Part shown: piece after piece, positions 1 through 5,964 of the stretch | Numbering within the stretch: the stretch's first letter is position 1 | How the letters are laid out: each line of letters begins with the position of its first letter | Assembly (NCBI GenBank): GCA_046160865.1 | Contig: JBJXHG010000032.1 | Coordinates: forward strand, 1 to 13,623 | Reading direction: 5' to 3' | Length of the DNA: 13,623 bases | Origin: JBJXHG01 sp046160865 | GTDB lineage: Bacteria > Planctomycetota > UBA1135 > GCA-002686595 | The notes under the pieces: model-generated | What the model was told of the DNA's origin: nothing | What the model saw: the letters and a program-made list of their open reading frames with translations, nothing else | The model's database searches: none | Position numbers and translations under genes: made by a program

Positions 1-23
1 TGCGCGGGATTGCGCCACGTCGG

Positions 24-107
24 CGCCGCCGCGCCGGTGCGAACGGGCGGGTTTCGCGCCGGATGACTTTCACCACGGGCTGCTAGCCCGCATTTCTCAC
101 CACGTCC
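24..107 (-). repeat. Left arm of an 84-nt inverted repeat bracketing the window
   Basis: The reverse complement of this stretch matches 13474-13557 over 84 nt with no gaps and five mismatches by hand alignment. Both copies lose similarity at the same outer point, after a GGCGGCG run, which suggests a true element boundary. Inside the arm is a 6-bp hairpin (76-90, CGGGCT-gct-AGCCCG) flanked on each side by a copy of the motif GTGGTGARA in the reverse-complement reading. No open reading frame uses it. It could be a dispersed intergenic repeat, the end of an insertion sequence, or one terminus of a larger mobile segment; no transposase is present to decide. Confidence 0.85.
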
Positions 108-256
108 TGCTGCGGTCGCGTCAACTCGCTTCCACCCGCGTTGTTGGATCGGAGTCGATCCTCGCTGAGCTAACAGGAGAGCTGCGGTCGATTCCGATGC
201 AACGCCTTGTCCGAAGCGAGCTGTCACGCCCTCGCGACGGACGTGGTGAGAAATGC
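90..256. repeat. Palindromic repeat element, copy 1
   Basis: The stretch is bounded by a perfect 18-bp terminal inverted repeat: 90-107, and 239-256 reading GGACGTGGTGAGAAATGC. Nested inside is a second long stem in which 143-160 pairs with 186-203. That stem is 18 positions with one mismatch (G-G) and two G-T wobbles, and it leaves a 25-nt loop. A diverged copy sits at 2268-2420. Terminal repeats plus a nested hairpin and no coding capacity resemble a MITE or a BIME/REP-like element. The left terminus overlaps the 84-nt flanking arm (24-107). No target-site duplication could be recognised. Confidence 0.75.
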
Positions 257-324
257 AGGCTCGGCCGCATCTCCAAACGTCTGCGAGCCTCGACGGCTCC
301 CGCAGCCGGCTTTATGCTCCGGGG

Positions 325-1083
325 ATGCTGCGACTTCTCCTCGCGACCGGTCTTCTTCTCGCTGCATCTTGCGCGAGCACGCGGCGCACGGATGTGCCGC
401 TCGTCGTCGCTTCCGATCTCGACAACCGCCCGTTCGCGTTCGTCGATGAGCAAGAGAAACCGCGCGGCCGCGACGTCGAGATGATGCAGCGCATCGCGGA
501 CGAGCTCCGCCGCCGCATCGAGTGGCGACGCATGCCGTTCGCCGAGCTCCTGCCCGCCGTCGAGCGCGGCGAGGTCGACGTCGTCTGCGCGACGCTGGGC
601 GTCACGCCGGAACGCGCGCAGCACGTCGCGTTCAGCTTGCCGTACTTCGAGACGCATCTCGCCGTCGTCGTGCGCACTGGGCCTGGGGAACCGCGCACGC
701 TCGCCGATCTCTCCGGCAAGCGCGTCGCAGCGGGCACCGGCACGACCTCCGAGCGCGCTGTCCGGTTGCGACTGCCGCGCGCGACCGGCGTGTTCGAGAA
801 CAAGGACCAGACACCCGCGCTCGAGCGGTTGACGTCGCTCTCCGTCGACGCCGCGGTCATGGATGGGCCGGCGGCGGCCGCGCTCGTGGAGCAGAGTCGC
901 GGCGCGCTCGCGCGGCTCGCGGAGACGCTGGGCACCGAGACCTACGCGCTCGCGTTGCCGAAAGGCCGCACGGACGCGCTCGTGGCGATCAACCGCGCCC
1001 TGCAGAAGCTCGAGGAGCAGGGCGTGCTGCGCTCATTGGACGCGCGCCATGCGCTGCTCGCACGCGCGCCGTCGGCGCCATGA
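325..1083 (+). CDS. Family-3 extracellular solute-binding lipoprotein (SBP_bac_3-like)
   Basis: A 252-residue protein that resembles the periplasmic solute-binding component of polar amino-acid ABC importers (PF00497 family), which capture a small ligand and deliver it to a permease. The start is placed at the ATG at 325 rather than the upstream ATG at 253, because from 325 the protein begins MLRLLLATGLLLAASC, a lipoprotein signal with a lipobox-like LAASC and Cys16. Family-like segments follow in order: a ligand-binding opening (DNRPFAFVDE), a GEVDVVCATLGVTPERAQ stretch, a PYFET segment, and GKRVAAGTGTTSE, which matches the second-lobe phosphate/carboxylate loop of these proteins. Length is normal for the family. 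No permease or ATPase gene adjoins it, so it is an orphan here and may act as a sensor or a lone receptor. The ligand cannot be read from sequence. No Shine-Dalgarno sequence precedes 325. Confidence 0.8.
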   Translation: MLRLLLATGLLLAASCASTRRTDVPLVVASDLDNRPFAFVDEQEKPRGRDVEMMQRIADELRRRIEWRRMPFAELLPAVERGEVDVVCATLGVTPERAQHVAFSLPYFETHLAVVVRTGPGEPRTLADLSGKRVAAGTGTTSERAVRLRLPRATGVFENKDQTPALERLTSLSVDAAVMDGPAAAALVEQSRGALARLAETLGTETYALALPKGRTDALVAINRALQKLEEQGVLRSLDARHALLARAPSAP

Positions 1084-1220
1084 AGCGCTTTCACCACCGG
1101 CGGCCAGGACGGCGGTCGCGCGAATTCGTGCTCGCGATGTTCCCAATCGGGGCCTGTTCGTTTCGCGCCCGTGGGTTAGCCTGGATGACCTGCGTGCCGG
1201 CATCGGGCGCGCGACCACGC

Positions 1221-1224
1221 GGAG
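1221..1224 (+). promoter_or_regulatory. Ribosome binding site of the Sec-thioredoxin gene
   Basis: GGAG at 1221-1224 lies 7 nt before the ATG at 1232 and only 1 nt before another in-frame ATG at 1226. The spacing favours 1232 as the start. Confidence 0.55.
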
Positions 1225-1231
1225 CATGGCA

Positions 1232-2224
1232 ATGATCCAATCGAAATGGGCGGTCGCCGCCGCACTCGTGCTGTCGAGCGCCGTCGCACACGCGCAAAAG
1301 CCGGCGGTCGGAGCGAAGGCGCCCGAGATCAGCGCCAAGGAATGGCTCAACAACGTCGGCCCGGCGCCGTCGCTCGAGAACCTGCGCGGTCAGCCCGTGC
1401 TGCTGGAGTTCTGGGCCACCTGGTGACCTCCCTGCCGTGCGGCGTGGCCGCACCTCCAGGAGATTCGCGAAGAGTTCGCTGACGAAGGCCTCGTCATCGT
1501 CGCGATCAGCGACGAGATGAAAAAGATCGTCGCGCCGTACGTCGAGCAGTACGACCTGCCTTTCCTCATCGGAGCTGCTTCCACCACGAAGTCCGCGTAC
1601 GGCGTGCGCGGTATTCCGGCGACGTTCCTGATCGACGCGGACGGCAAGATCGCGTGGCAAGGGCACCCGATGGAGCTCACGTCCGCCACCCTGAAGAAGG
1701 TGTTGCGCGACGTGAAGCTGCCGAAAAACCGGCTGCTCGCGTATCGCGGCGACGTCGACGGCACCCCCGAGCAGTCGAAGTACGAGAAGCTCGCGCGCAA
1801 TGGCGAGCTCGCGGCGGCGTTCGAGGAAGTCGAAGCGGTCGCGGCGAATCCGAAGTCGACGGACGACGAGAAGCGCGCCGCCGAGAAGGCGAAGACGGCG
1901 TTGAACGGCTACGTCGACGCGCTCGAAAAGGAAGCCGCGCGCCTGATCGAAGTGCGCGAGGTCGGCGCGGCTTGTGCGCTGTACGAATCGCTGGCGCGCG
2001 AGTTCGACGGTAAAGCGACCGGTGCGAGCGCGAAGAAGCGACTCGCGGAGATCGAGAGCGACAAGGCGCTGCAGCAGGAGCTCGAGGCCGCCAAGGAGCT
2101 CGCTGCGATCAAGGAGCAGATGCGTGACATCGGCGTCTCGAAGTCGAAGAAGCGGATCGAGGCGCTGATCGCGAAGTACGTGGGCACGAGGGCGTCCGAG
2201 CGCGCGCTGCGGCTGCTCAGGTAG
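1232..2224 (+). CDS. Probable selenocysteine-containing thioredoxin-fold (TlpA/AhpC-like) exported protein
   Basis: Read continuously, with the TGA at 1424-1426 decoded as selenocysteine, this is a 330-residue protein. Residues 1-21 form a signal peptide ending AVAHA. A redoxin segment follows with LLEFWATW, then Sec65-Pro-Pro-Cys68, then RAAWPHLQEI. The TGA falls exactly where the first Cys of the thioredoxin CxxC normally sits, and the same reading frame carries a good thioredoxin fold on both sides of it. The cis-proline loop GIPATFLID (Pro129) is present, and the fold ends near residue 167. Residues 168-330 are a charged, Ala/Glu/Lys-rich helical tail, probably coiled coil or TPR-like. 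Likely role: periplasmic thiol-disulfide or peroxide redox chemistry. A SECIS-like hairpin follows the TGA. The alternative is a TGC-to-TGA nonsense mutation; no other frame damage is seen. An ordinary gene caller would truncate the gene at 1426 or start it at 1517. Confidence 0.82.
1427..1462 (+). promoter_or_regulatory. Candidate bacterial SECIS element
   Basis: Immediately after the in-frame TGA (1424-1426) the mRNA can fold into a stem-loop. The upper stem is a perfect 7 bp, 1437-1443 (GTGCGGC) pairing with 1447-1453, closed by a GTG triloop (1444-1446); it can also be drawn as 6 bp with a CGTGG loop. A lower stem pairs 1428-1433 with 1458-1462 around a bulge and an internal loop. The apical loop starts 17 nt past the TGA and has G near its start. 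This fits the known bacterial SECIS layout, a hairpin just downstream of UGA inside the coding region with a guanosine in the apical loop that contacts SelB. No folding energy was computed. Confidence 0.65.
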
Positions 2225-2228
2225 CGTT

Positions 2229-2243
2229 TCGACGACGCGTCGA
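2229..2243. terminator. Small hairpin after the Sec-thioredoxin gene
   Basis: TCGACG-acg-CGTCGA is a perfect 6-bp stem starting 5 nt past the stop codon. It has no T-run after it, so it would be a weak intrinsic terminator at best. Confidence 0.3.
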
Positions 2244-2267
2244 TGCGCACGAGGCCCGCACCCGCGC

Positions 2268-2420
2268 CACGTCCTGCTGCGGCCGCGCCGACTCGCGCGG
2301 AGCGGCGCTGTTGGACGGAATCGATCCTCGCGGACCTGGCAGGAGAGCGGCGGTCGATTCCGATGCGACGACTTGCTCTGCGCGCTGGCGCAAACGCGCT
2401 ACGGACGTGGTGAGAAATGC
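2268..2420. repeat. Palindromic repeat element, copy 2
   Basis: This is a diverged copy of the element at 101-256. Both ends match well (CACGTCCTGCTGCGG at the left, GGACGTGGTGAGAAATGC at 2403-2420), as does a roughly 67-nt core (2310-2375 against 143-209, about 58 identities by hand). The internal stem is kept: CGGAATCGA at 2316-2324 pairs perfectly with TCGATTCCG in the right arm. In copy 1 the same left arm reads CGGAGTCGA, so a G-T pair there is an A-T pair here. The outer left terminus is degenerate compared with copy 1. The copy fills most of the gap between two convergent genes. Confidence 0.72.
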
Positions 2421-2475
2421 GTGCTCGCTGCGCTCTTGCGACGCCGTGCCGAAAGACTTGCGGCGACGCGCCGCG

Positions 2476-3783
2476 TCAGTCGACGCCGAGCGCTTCCAGC
2501 TCCAGGGCGAGCGCGTCGTACGCCGCGAGCTCCTCGGCCATCGCGCTCGGTAGCCGGTTGTTCGTTTCGAACGGATCGAGCGCGAGGTCGTAGAGCTCGT
2601 CCGGCGCGCCGTTCGCGCGGATGAGCTTGTAGCGCACGTCGCGCACCGCGCGCCGATGCACCGCGTGCGGCGCGCGTCCGTTCGGCGTGAAGAACTCGGC
2701 GTACACGGTCGCGCGCAGCGCGCGCGTGGGATCGGTGAAGTACGGCACCATCGAGACCGAGTCGTTCGGCTCGTCGCCCGGCAGCATCCGCGGCGCGCGT
2801 CCGAGCTCGAGCACGGTCGCGAACACGTCGACGAGCGACACGAGCGCGTGACACTCTCCGTGCACGACGTTCGGACCGCGAACGACGAGCGGCACGTTCA
2901 CGCCGCCTTCGTACACCGTGCCCTTTGCGTGCGAAGGCAGATAGGGCGGCTCGCACACGTCGGGCGACGTGCCGTTGTCGGCCGTGAAGATCACGTACGC
3001 CTCCGGATCGCGCGCGTCGAGCGCGGCGAGCAGGCGGCCGATCTCTTCGTCCATCGCTTCTGTTGCGGCGCGCGCCTTCTTGGGGAAGTTGCGGAACGAC
3101 GGAATGCTCGTGCACACGCACCCGGTGCCCGGACACAGGTGCGCGGGCGGGATCTGGAACGGCGAGTGCGGCGCGTTGTACGCGACGTAGAGGAACCACG
3201 GCTCTTGCATGCGGTCGATCGCGGCGATCGCTTCGTTCGTGATCTCCACCGTCGCGTACGTGAAGCACACCGCGCCGACGCCGTCGACGACCTTGCCCCA
3301 GTTGAAGTAGCTCTGCACGGCGCCGTGCACGAAACCGGCGAAGTGGCCGAAGCCGCTCTCGTTCGGATGCAGGTCGCCCAGCGCACCGGACAAGTGCCAC
3401 TTGCCGACGTACGTGGTGTCGTAGCCCGCGAGCCGCTCCGGAATCGTCGTCTCCGAAACCTGGAGCCCCTTCGTGTAAGGTCCGACAACCGTGCCGATGC
3501 CCGTGCGGAATCCGTGACGTCCGGTCAGGATCTGCGCGCGCGTCGGCGAGCACAGCGGGTTCGACCACGCGCGCTGGAACAGCAGTCCCTCCGCCGCGAG
3601 TGCATCGATGTTCGCTGTGCACGGCGCGCTCGCCGACTTCCCGTACGCGCCGACCATGTCGACGCCGAGATCGTCGGCGAGGATGAACACGATGTTCGGC
3701 CGATGGCGATTCGTGCGCAACGCCGACGGCGCGTGCGTCGGGGCCGGAAGCTGGAGCGCGAGCGCGGTGAAGAGGAGCAGCAT
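2476..3783 (-). CDS. Short exported S1-family sulfatase
   Basis: A 435-residue type I (formylglycine-dependent) sulfatase that hydrolyses sulfate esters, probably on a glycan, in the periplasm or outside the cell. The N-terminus is a hydrophobic signal (MLLLFTALALQLPAPTHA). Family marks: RPNIVFILADDLG with the metal-binding Asp37-Asp38; NPLCSPTRAQILTGR with the C-x-P-x-R motif at 78-82, where Cys78 would be converted to formylglycine; GKWHLSG; the second metal motif FTADNGT; and KGTVYEGGVNVPLVVRGP. The C-terminal subdomain ends in the usual YDLALDPFETNN segment. All expected active-site motifs are present and the length is at the short end for the family. The gene lies 195 nt downstream of a second sulfatase in the same direction, but a strong hairpin between them suggests separate transcription. 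A GAGAGGAA stretch sits rather far upstream of the start, so the ribosome site is weak. The substrate is not predictable from sequence. Confidence 0.93.
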   Translation of the reverse strand: MLLLFTALALQLPAPTHAPSALRTNRHRPNIVFILADDLGVDMVGAYGKSASAPCTANIDALAAEGLLFQRAWSNPLCSPTRAQILTGRHGFRTGIGTVVGPYTKGLQVSETTIPERLAGYDTTYVGKWHLSGALGDLHPNESGFGHFAGFVHGAVQSYFNWGKVVDGVGAVCFTYATVEITNEAIAAIDRMQEPWFLYVAYNAPHSPFQIPPAHLCPGTGCVCTSIPSFRNFPKKARAATEAMDEEIGRLLAALDARDPEAYVIFTADNGTSPDVCEPPYLPSHAKGTVYEGGVNVPLVVRGPNVVHGECHALVSLVDVFATVLELGRAPRMLPGDEPNDSVSMVPYFTDPTRALRATVYAEFFTPNGRAPHAVHRRAVRDVRYKLIRANGAPDELYDLALDPFETNNRLPSAMAEELAAYDALALELEALGVD

Positions 3784-3921
3784 GAGCGTCGCCGAGTTCC
3801 TCTCTTTCTCGCACGCCCAGGCCGCCCCGATCGTTACAAGCGCATCATTCAGCCCGCACGGAGCGCCGGTTCGGTAGAAGTCGTGTGCGAGATCGGTGAG
3901 GTCCCGAAGCCGTTCGAGAGC

Positions 3922-3952
3922 GACGCGAGGCCGCGTCGTGCGGCCTCGCGTC
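3922..3952 (-). terminator. Strong hairpin between the two sulfatase genes
   Basis: Positions 3922-3934 (GACGCGAGGCCGC) and 3940-3952 form a perfect 13-bp stem with a 5-nt loop. It lies 26 nt past the stop codon of the larger sulfatase. No T-run follows on the minus strand, so termination may be partial or factor-assisted, or the hairpin may protect the mRNA 3' end. Confidence 0.55.
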
Positions 3953-3978
3953 TCGTCCTGCGCAAGTCCGTCGCGTGC

Positions 3979-5793
3979 CTACGATCCGCTGATCGCGTCC
4001 ATCGCGTCCGAGAGCCTCGAAAACTCGGCGTGAGACGTGCCCAGGTCGTTCGCTTCGTTCGCGTCGACCTGCAAGTCGTAGAACTCGTGGCTGAAGGTCG
4101 GTTCCTCGCACTCGCGCGGCGTGCACGAGGCATCACAGGCGACGGTGTTGCACGTTGGCACCGCGCAGACGGGATTCGCGCAGGGCCAGGTGCTGCACGC
4201 CGGGGAAGCATCGAGCGGAGCCCAGCACGCCAGCGATTGCTCCTGCTTGCGAATGTACTTGTAGCGGCCGTCCGTGATCGCACGGTGGTGGAGCGTCAAG
4301 CACAGCGGCGGCGGCGCGCTGGCCGGGCTCTCGAACGTGGTGTTCGGATTGAAGAACTCACAGAACGCGTAACGCGGCGTCGTGGGCGTCTCCGTGGGAT
4401 CGACGATGTATTCGAGGAAGCTCTGACTGTCGATCGTGTACGGCGGCGACGCGAGCGTTTCATCCGCGCTCGCGATCTCGCCGATCGTCCGCCACAGATC
4501 GACGGCTGCGATCGGCACGGCCGACGCGTGGCCGCCGGTCGGCACGATGGGACCCGCTACGATCATCGGTGCGCGCGTGCCGCCGTCGTAGATCGTCGCC
4601 TTCCCGTGCAGGTCCTCGTGCGGCGGATCGTGGATCAAGTTCCCTGGCGTGCCGTTGTCGCCGACCACGAAGATCATGGTGTTCGCGAGCTTCTCGTCGT
4701 CGATGTCTTCGAGCAACAGCCCGATCTCGCTGTCGACGGCCTCGAGCATCGCTCGGTACACGAGCTGTCGGTGGCGCAGATTCGTGGCCGCATTGCTGCC
4801 GACGACGGGCGGGTCGCCCGGGACGTACGAGTTTCCGAACGTGCATTCGAGCTCGCACAACGTGTCGTCGGAGAGCAACGGACGATTCGCCGACGCCGGA
4901 TGAGCGAGCAGCGGAGGAACCCTCAGGTTCGCGTGCGGCGGATTGAACGCGACGTACGCGAAGAAGGCTTTCGTCTGCGCATTGATCCACGTGGCGGCGT
5001 CGCGGCGGTTGACGTCGGCGTTCCAGAACTCCGCCGTGTACGGGGTCGTGCCGGACAGCAGAAACGTCGACGGCGTGGACGGCGGAACTGTGAGGTTGTG
5101 CTCGACCTTCCACCAATTGAAGTGCAAGCGCGTGTTCTGCATCGAGCCGTAGAAGCGGTCGAAGCCGTTGTCGGTGGCGTGCGCCAGGTTGTCGATGCCC
5201 GACGTGGTGGCGTCGTTCTCGAGCAGCGCCAGGTGCCACTTGCCGAACGCGCCGCAGTTGTAGGGGAGATCGGGATGCGGCACCGGGTCGGTCGGGAAAC
5301 CATTCTTGAGCAGCTCGGGGATCAGGAGCTCCGAGTCATCGAGCTCGAAACAATTGACGTTCGCCGGCTCGACGACCCAACCCATCCCGGTCCGGAACGG
5401 GTGCCGGCCGGTCAGCAGTGCGGCGCGGGTCGGCGAGCAGAGCGGGTTCGCGTAGAACTTCGTGAAGCGTACGCCGCCGCCGCTGACGCCCGGCGCGCTG
5501 CCGCCACTGAGCGCCGCCAAGTTCGGCGTGCGCGCGTAGGTGTTCTTGAGACAGGCTCCGTGGGGAATCGGACACAACCCCAGTCCGCAATTGCAGAGCG
5601 TGTCGCAGTTGATCGGCAGACACTTCGTCGGCGTCTTGCCGTACATGCTGAGCTGGTCGGCTCCGACGTCATCGAGCACGATCACGAGGATGTTCGGCGG
5701 CGCCGGGTACTCCTTCGGATCGCCACGGAACGCCAGCGCGCTCGACGAAAGACAACTCGAGCCGAGAACGAGTGCAATTACTCGCAAGATCAT
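3979..5793 (-). CDS. Exported S1-family sulfatase with two cysteine-rich insertions
   Basis: A 604-residue formylglycine-type sulfatase. The start at 5793 is preferred over ATGs at 5823 and 5814, because GAGG lies 5 nt upstream and the protein then begins with a clean signal peptide (MILRVIALVLGSSCLSSSALA). Motifs: PPNILVIVLDDVGAD with metal ligands Asp41-Asp42; NPLCSPTRAALLTGR with the modified Cys119 in CSPTR; GKWHLA; VVGDNGT; and HGKATIYDGGTRAPMIVAGP. It is longer than its downstream neighbour mainly because of two Cys-rich stretches. One lies between the metal site and the catalytic Cys (about residues 58-81, including CDTLCNCGLGLC). The other is near the C-terminus (CWAPLDASPACSTWPC onward, about a dozen Cys). 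These are probably disulfide-bonded loops near the active site, perhaps shaping substrate recognition. The fold and catalytic role are secure; the substrate is unknown. Confidence 0.93.
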   Translation of the reverse strand: MILRVIALVLGSSCLSSSALAFRGDPKEYPAPPNILVIVLDDVGADQLSMYGKTPTKCLPINCDTLCNCGLGLCPIPHGACLKNTYARTPNLAALSGGSAPGVSGGGVRFTKFYANPLCSPTRAALLTGRHPFRTGMGWVVEPANVNCFELDDSELLIPELLKNGFPTDPVPHPDLPYNCGAFGKWHLALLENDATTSGIDNLAHATDNGFDRFYGSMQNTRLHFNWWKVEHNLTVPPSTPSTFLLSGTTPYTAEFWNADVNRRDAATWINAQTKAFFAYVAFNPPHANLRVPPLLAHPASANRPLLSDDTLCELECTFGNSYVPGDPPVVGSNAATNLRHRQLVYRAMLEAVDSEIGLLLEDIDDEKLANTMIFVVGDNGTPGNLIHDPPHEDLHGKATIYDGGTRAPMIVAGPIVPTGGHASAVPIAAVDLWRTIGEIASADETLASPPYTIDSQSFLEYIVDPTETPTTPRYAFCEFFNPNTTFESPASAPPPLCLTLHHRAITDGRYKYIRKQEQSLACWAPLDASPACSTWPCANPVCAVPTCNTVACDASCTPRECEEPTFSHEFYDLQVDANEANDLGTSHAEFSRLSDAMDAISGS

Positions 5794-5798
5794 CTGCG

Positions 5799-5802
5799 CC
5801 TC
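5799..5802 (-). promoter_or_regulatory. Ribosome binding site of the Cys-rich sulfatase
   Basis: GAGG on the minus strand, 5 nt before the ATG at 5793. It decides between three in-frame ATGs (5823, 5814, 5793) in favour of the one that begins the signal peptide. Confidence 0.5.
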
Positions 5803-5902
5803 ACTTTCGTTCATTCGGCGCACTGGACGGCCTGGGAGAGACCGTGCCGAGGGGAAGCGCGCCGATCCGAGTGGATCTTAGCGGCGTGTGCAGCGACACG
5901 AT

Positions 5903-5958
5903 CGCGCGGACCGAGATCCGCGCGCGCTACGCGCGACGGCGTGTCAAAGCTGGCACGC
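5903..5958 (-). terminator. Two hairpins downstream of the propeller/DUF1080 gene
   Basis: The first hairpin in transcription order is 5958-5952 with 5945-5939, a 7-bp stem with one G-T pair and a 6-nt loop, starting 6 nt past the stop codon. A second, 5903-5910 (CGCGCGGA) with 5917-5924, is a perfect 8-bp stem. Neither has a clear T-run. Together they probably separate the propeller gene from the sulfatase gene 141 nt further on, although read-through is possible. Confidence 0.4.
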
Positions 5959-5964
5959 GCGCGC

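Noticed and set aside
143..203. tRNA-like features in copy 1 (a GGTCGATTCC T-arm-like stretch, and TTAGCTCAG in the reverse complement)
   Set aside because: No acceptor stem, anticodon arm or full cloverleaf can be drawn, and the D-arm-like part is not kept in copy 2. The inverted-repeat stem accounts for the sequence.
308..324. GGCTTTATGCTCCGG just before the solute-binding gene, reminiscent of the lac promoter -10 region
   Set aside because: It is too close to the start codon, and no matching -35 box is seen at the proper distance. Taken as chance resemblance.
1088..1100. CTTTCACCACCGG, similar to the CTTTCACCACGGG of the left repeat arm
   Set aside because: The match is about 12 nt with no continuation of the repeat on either side, so it does not count as another copy.
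863..1231. Upstream extension of the thioredoxin gene to an ATG at 863
   Set aside because: The added residues overlap the solute-binding gene, are Arg-rich and without similarity to any fold, and would bury the signal peptide.
1517..2224. A separate 235-residue protein starting at 1517
   Set aside because: It would begin inside the thioredoxin fold, lacking the active site and signal peptide, and it is in the same frame as the part before the TGA. A single gene with selenocysteine explains both parts better.
2399..3814. A 471-codon minus-strand frame overlapping the short sulfatase
   Set aside because: It is a different frame of the same strand with Arg/Ala-rich sequence and no motifs. The true sulfatase frame carries every catalytic motif.
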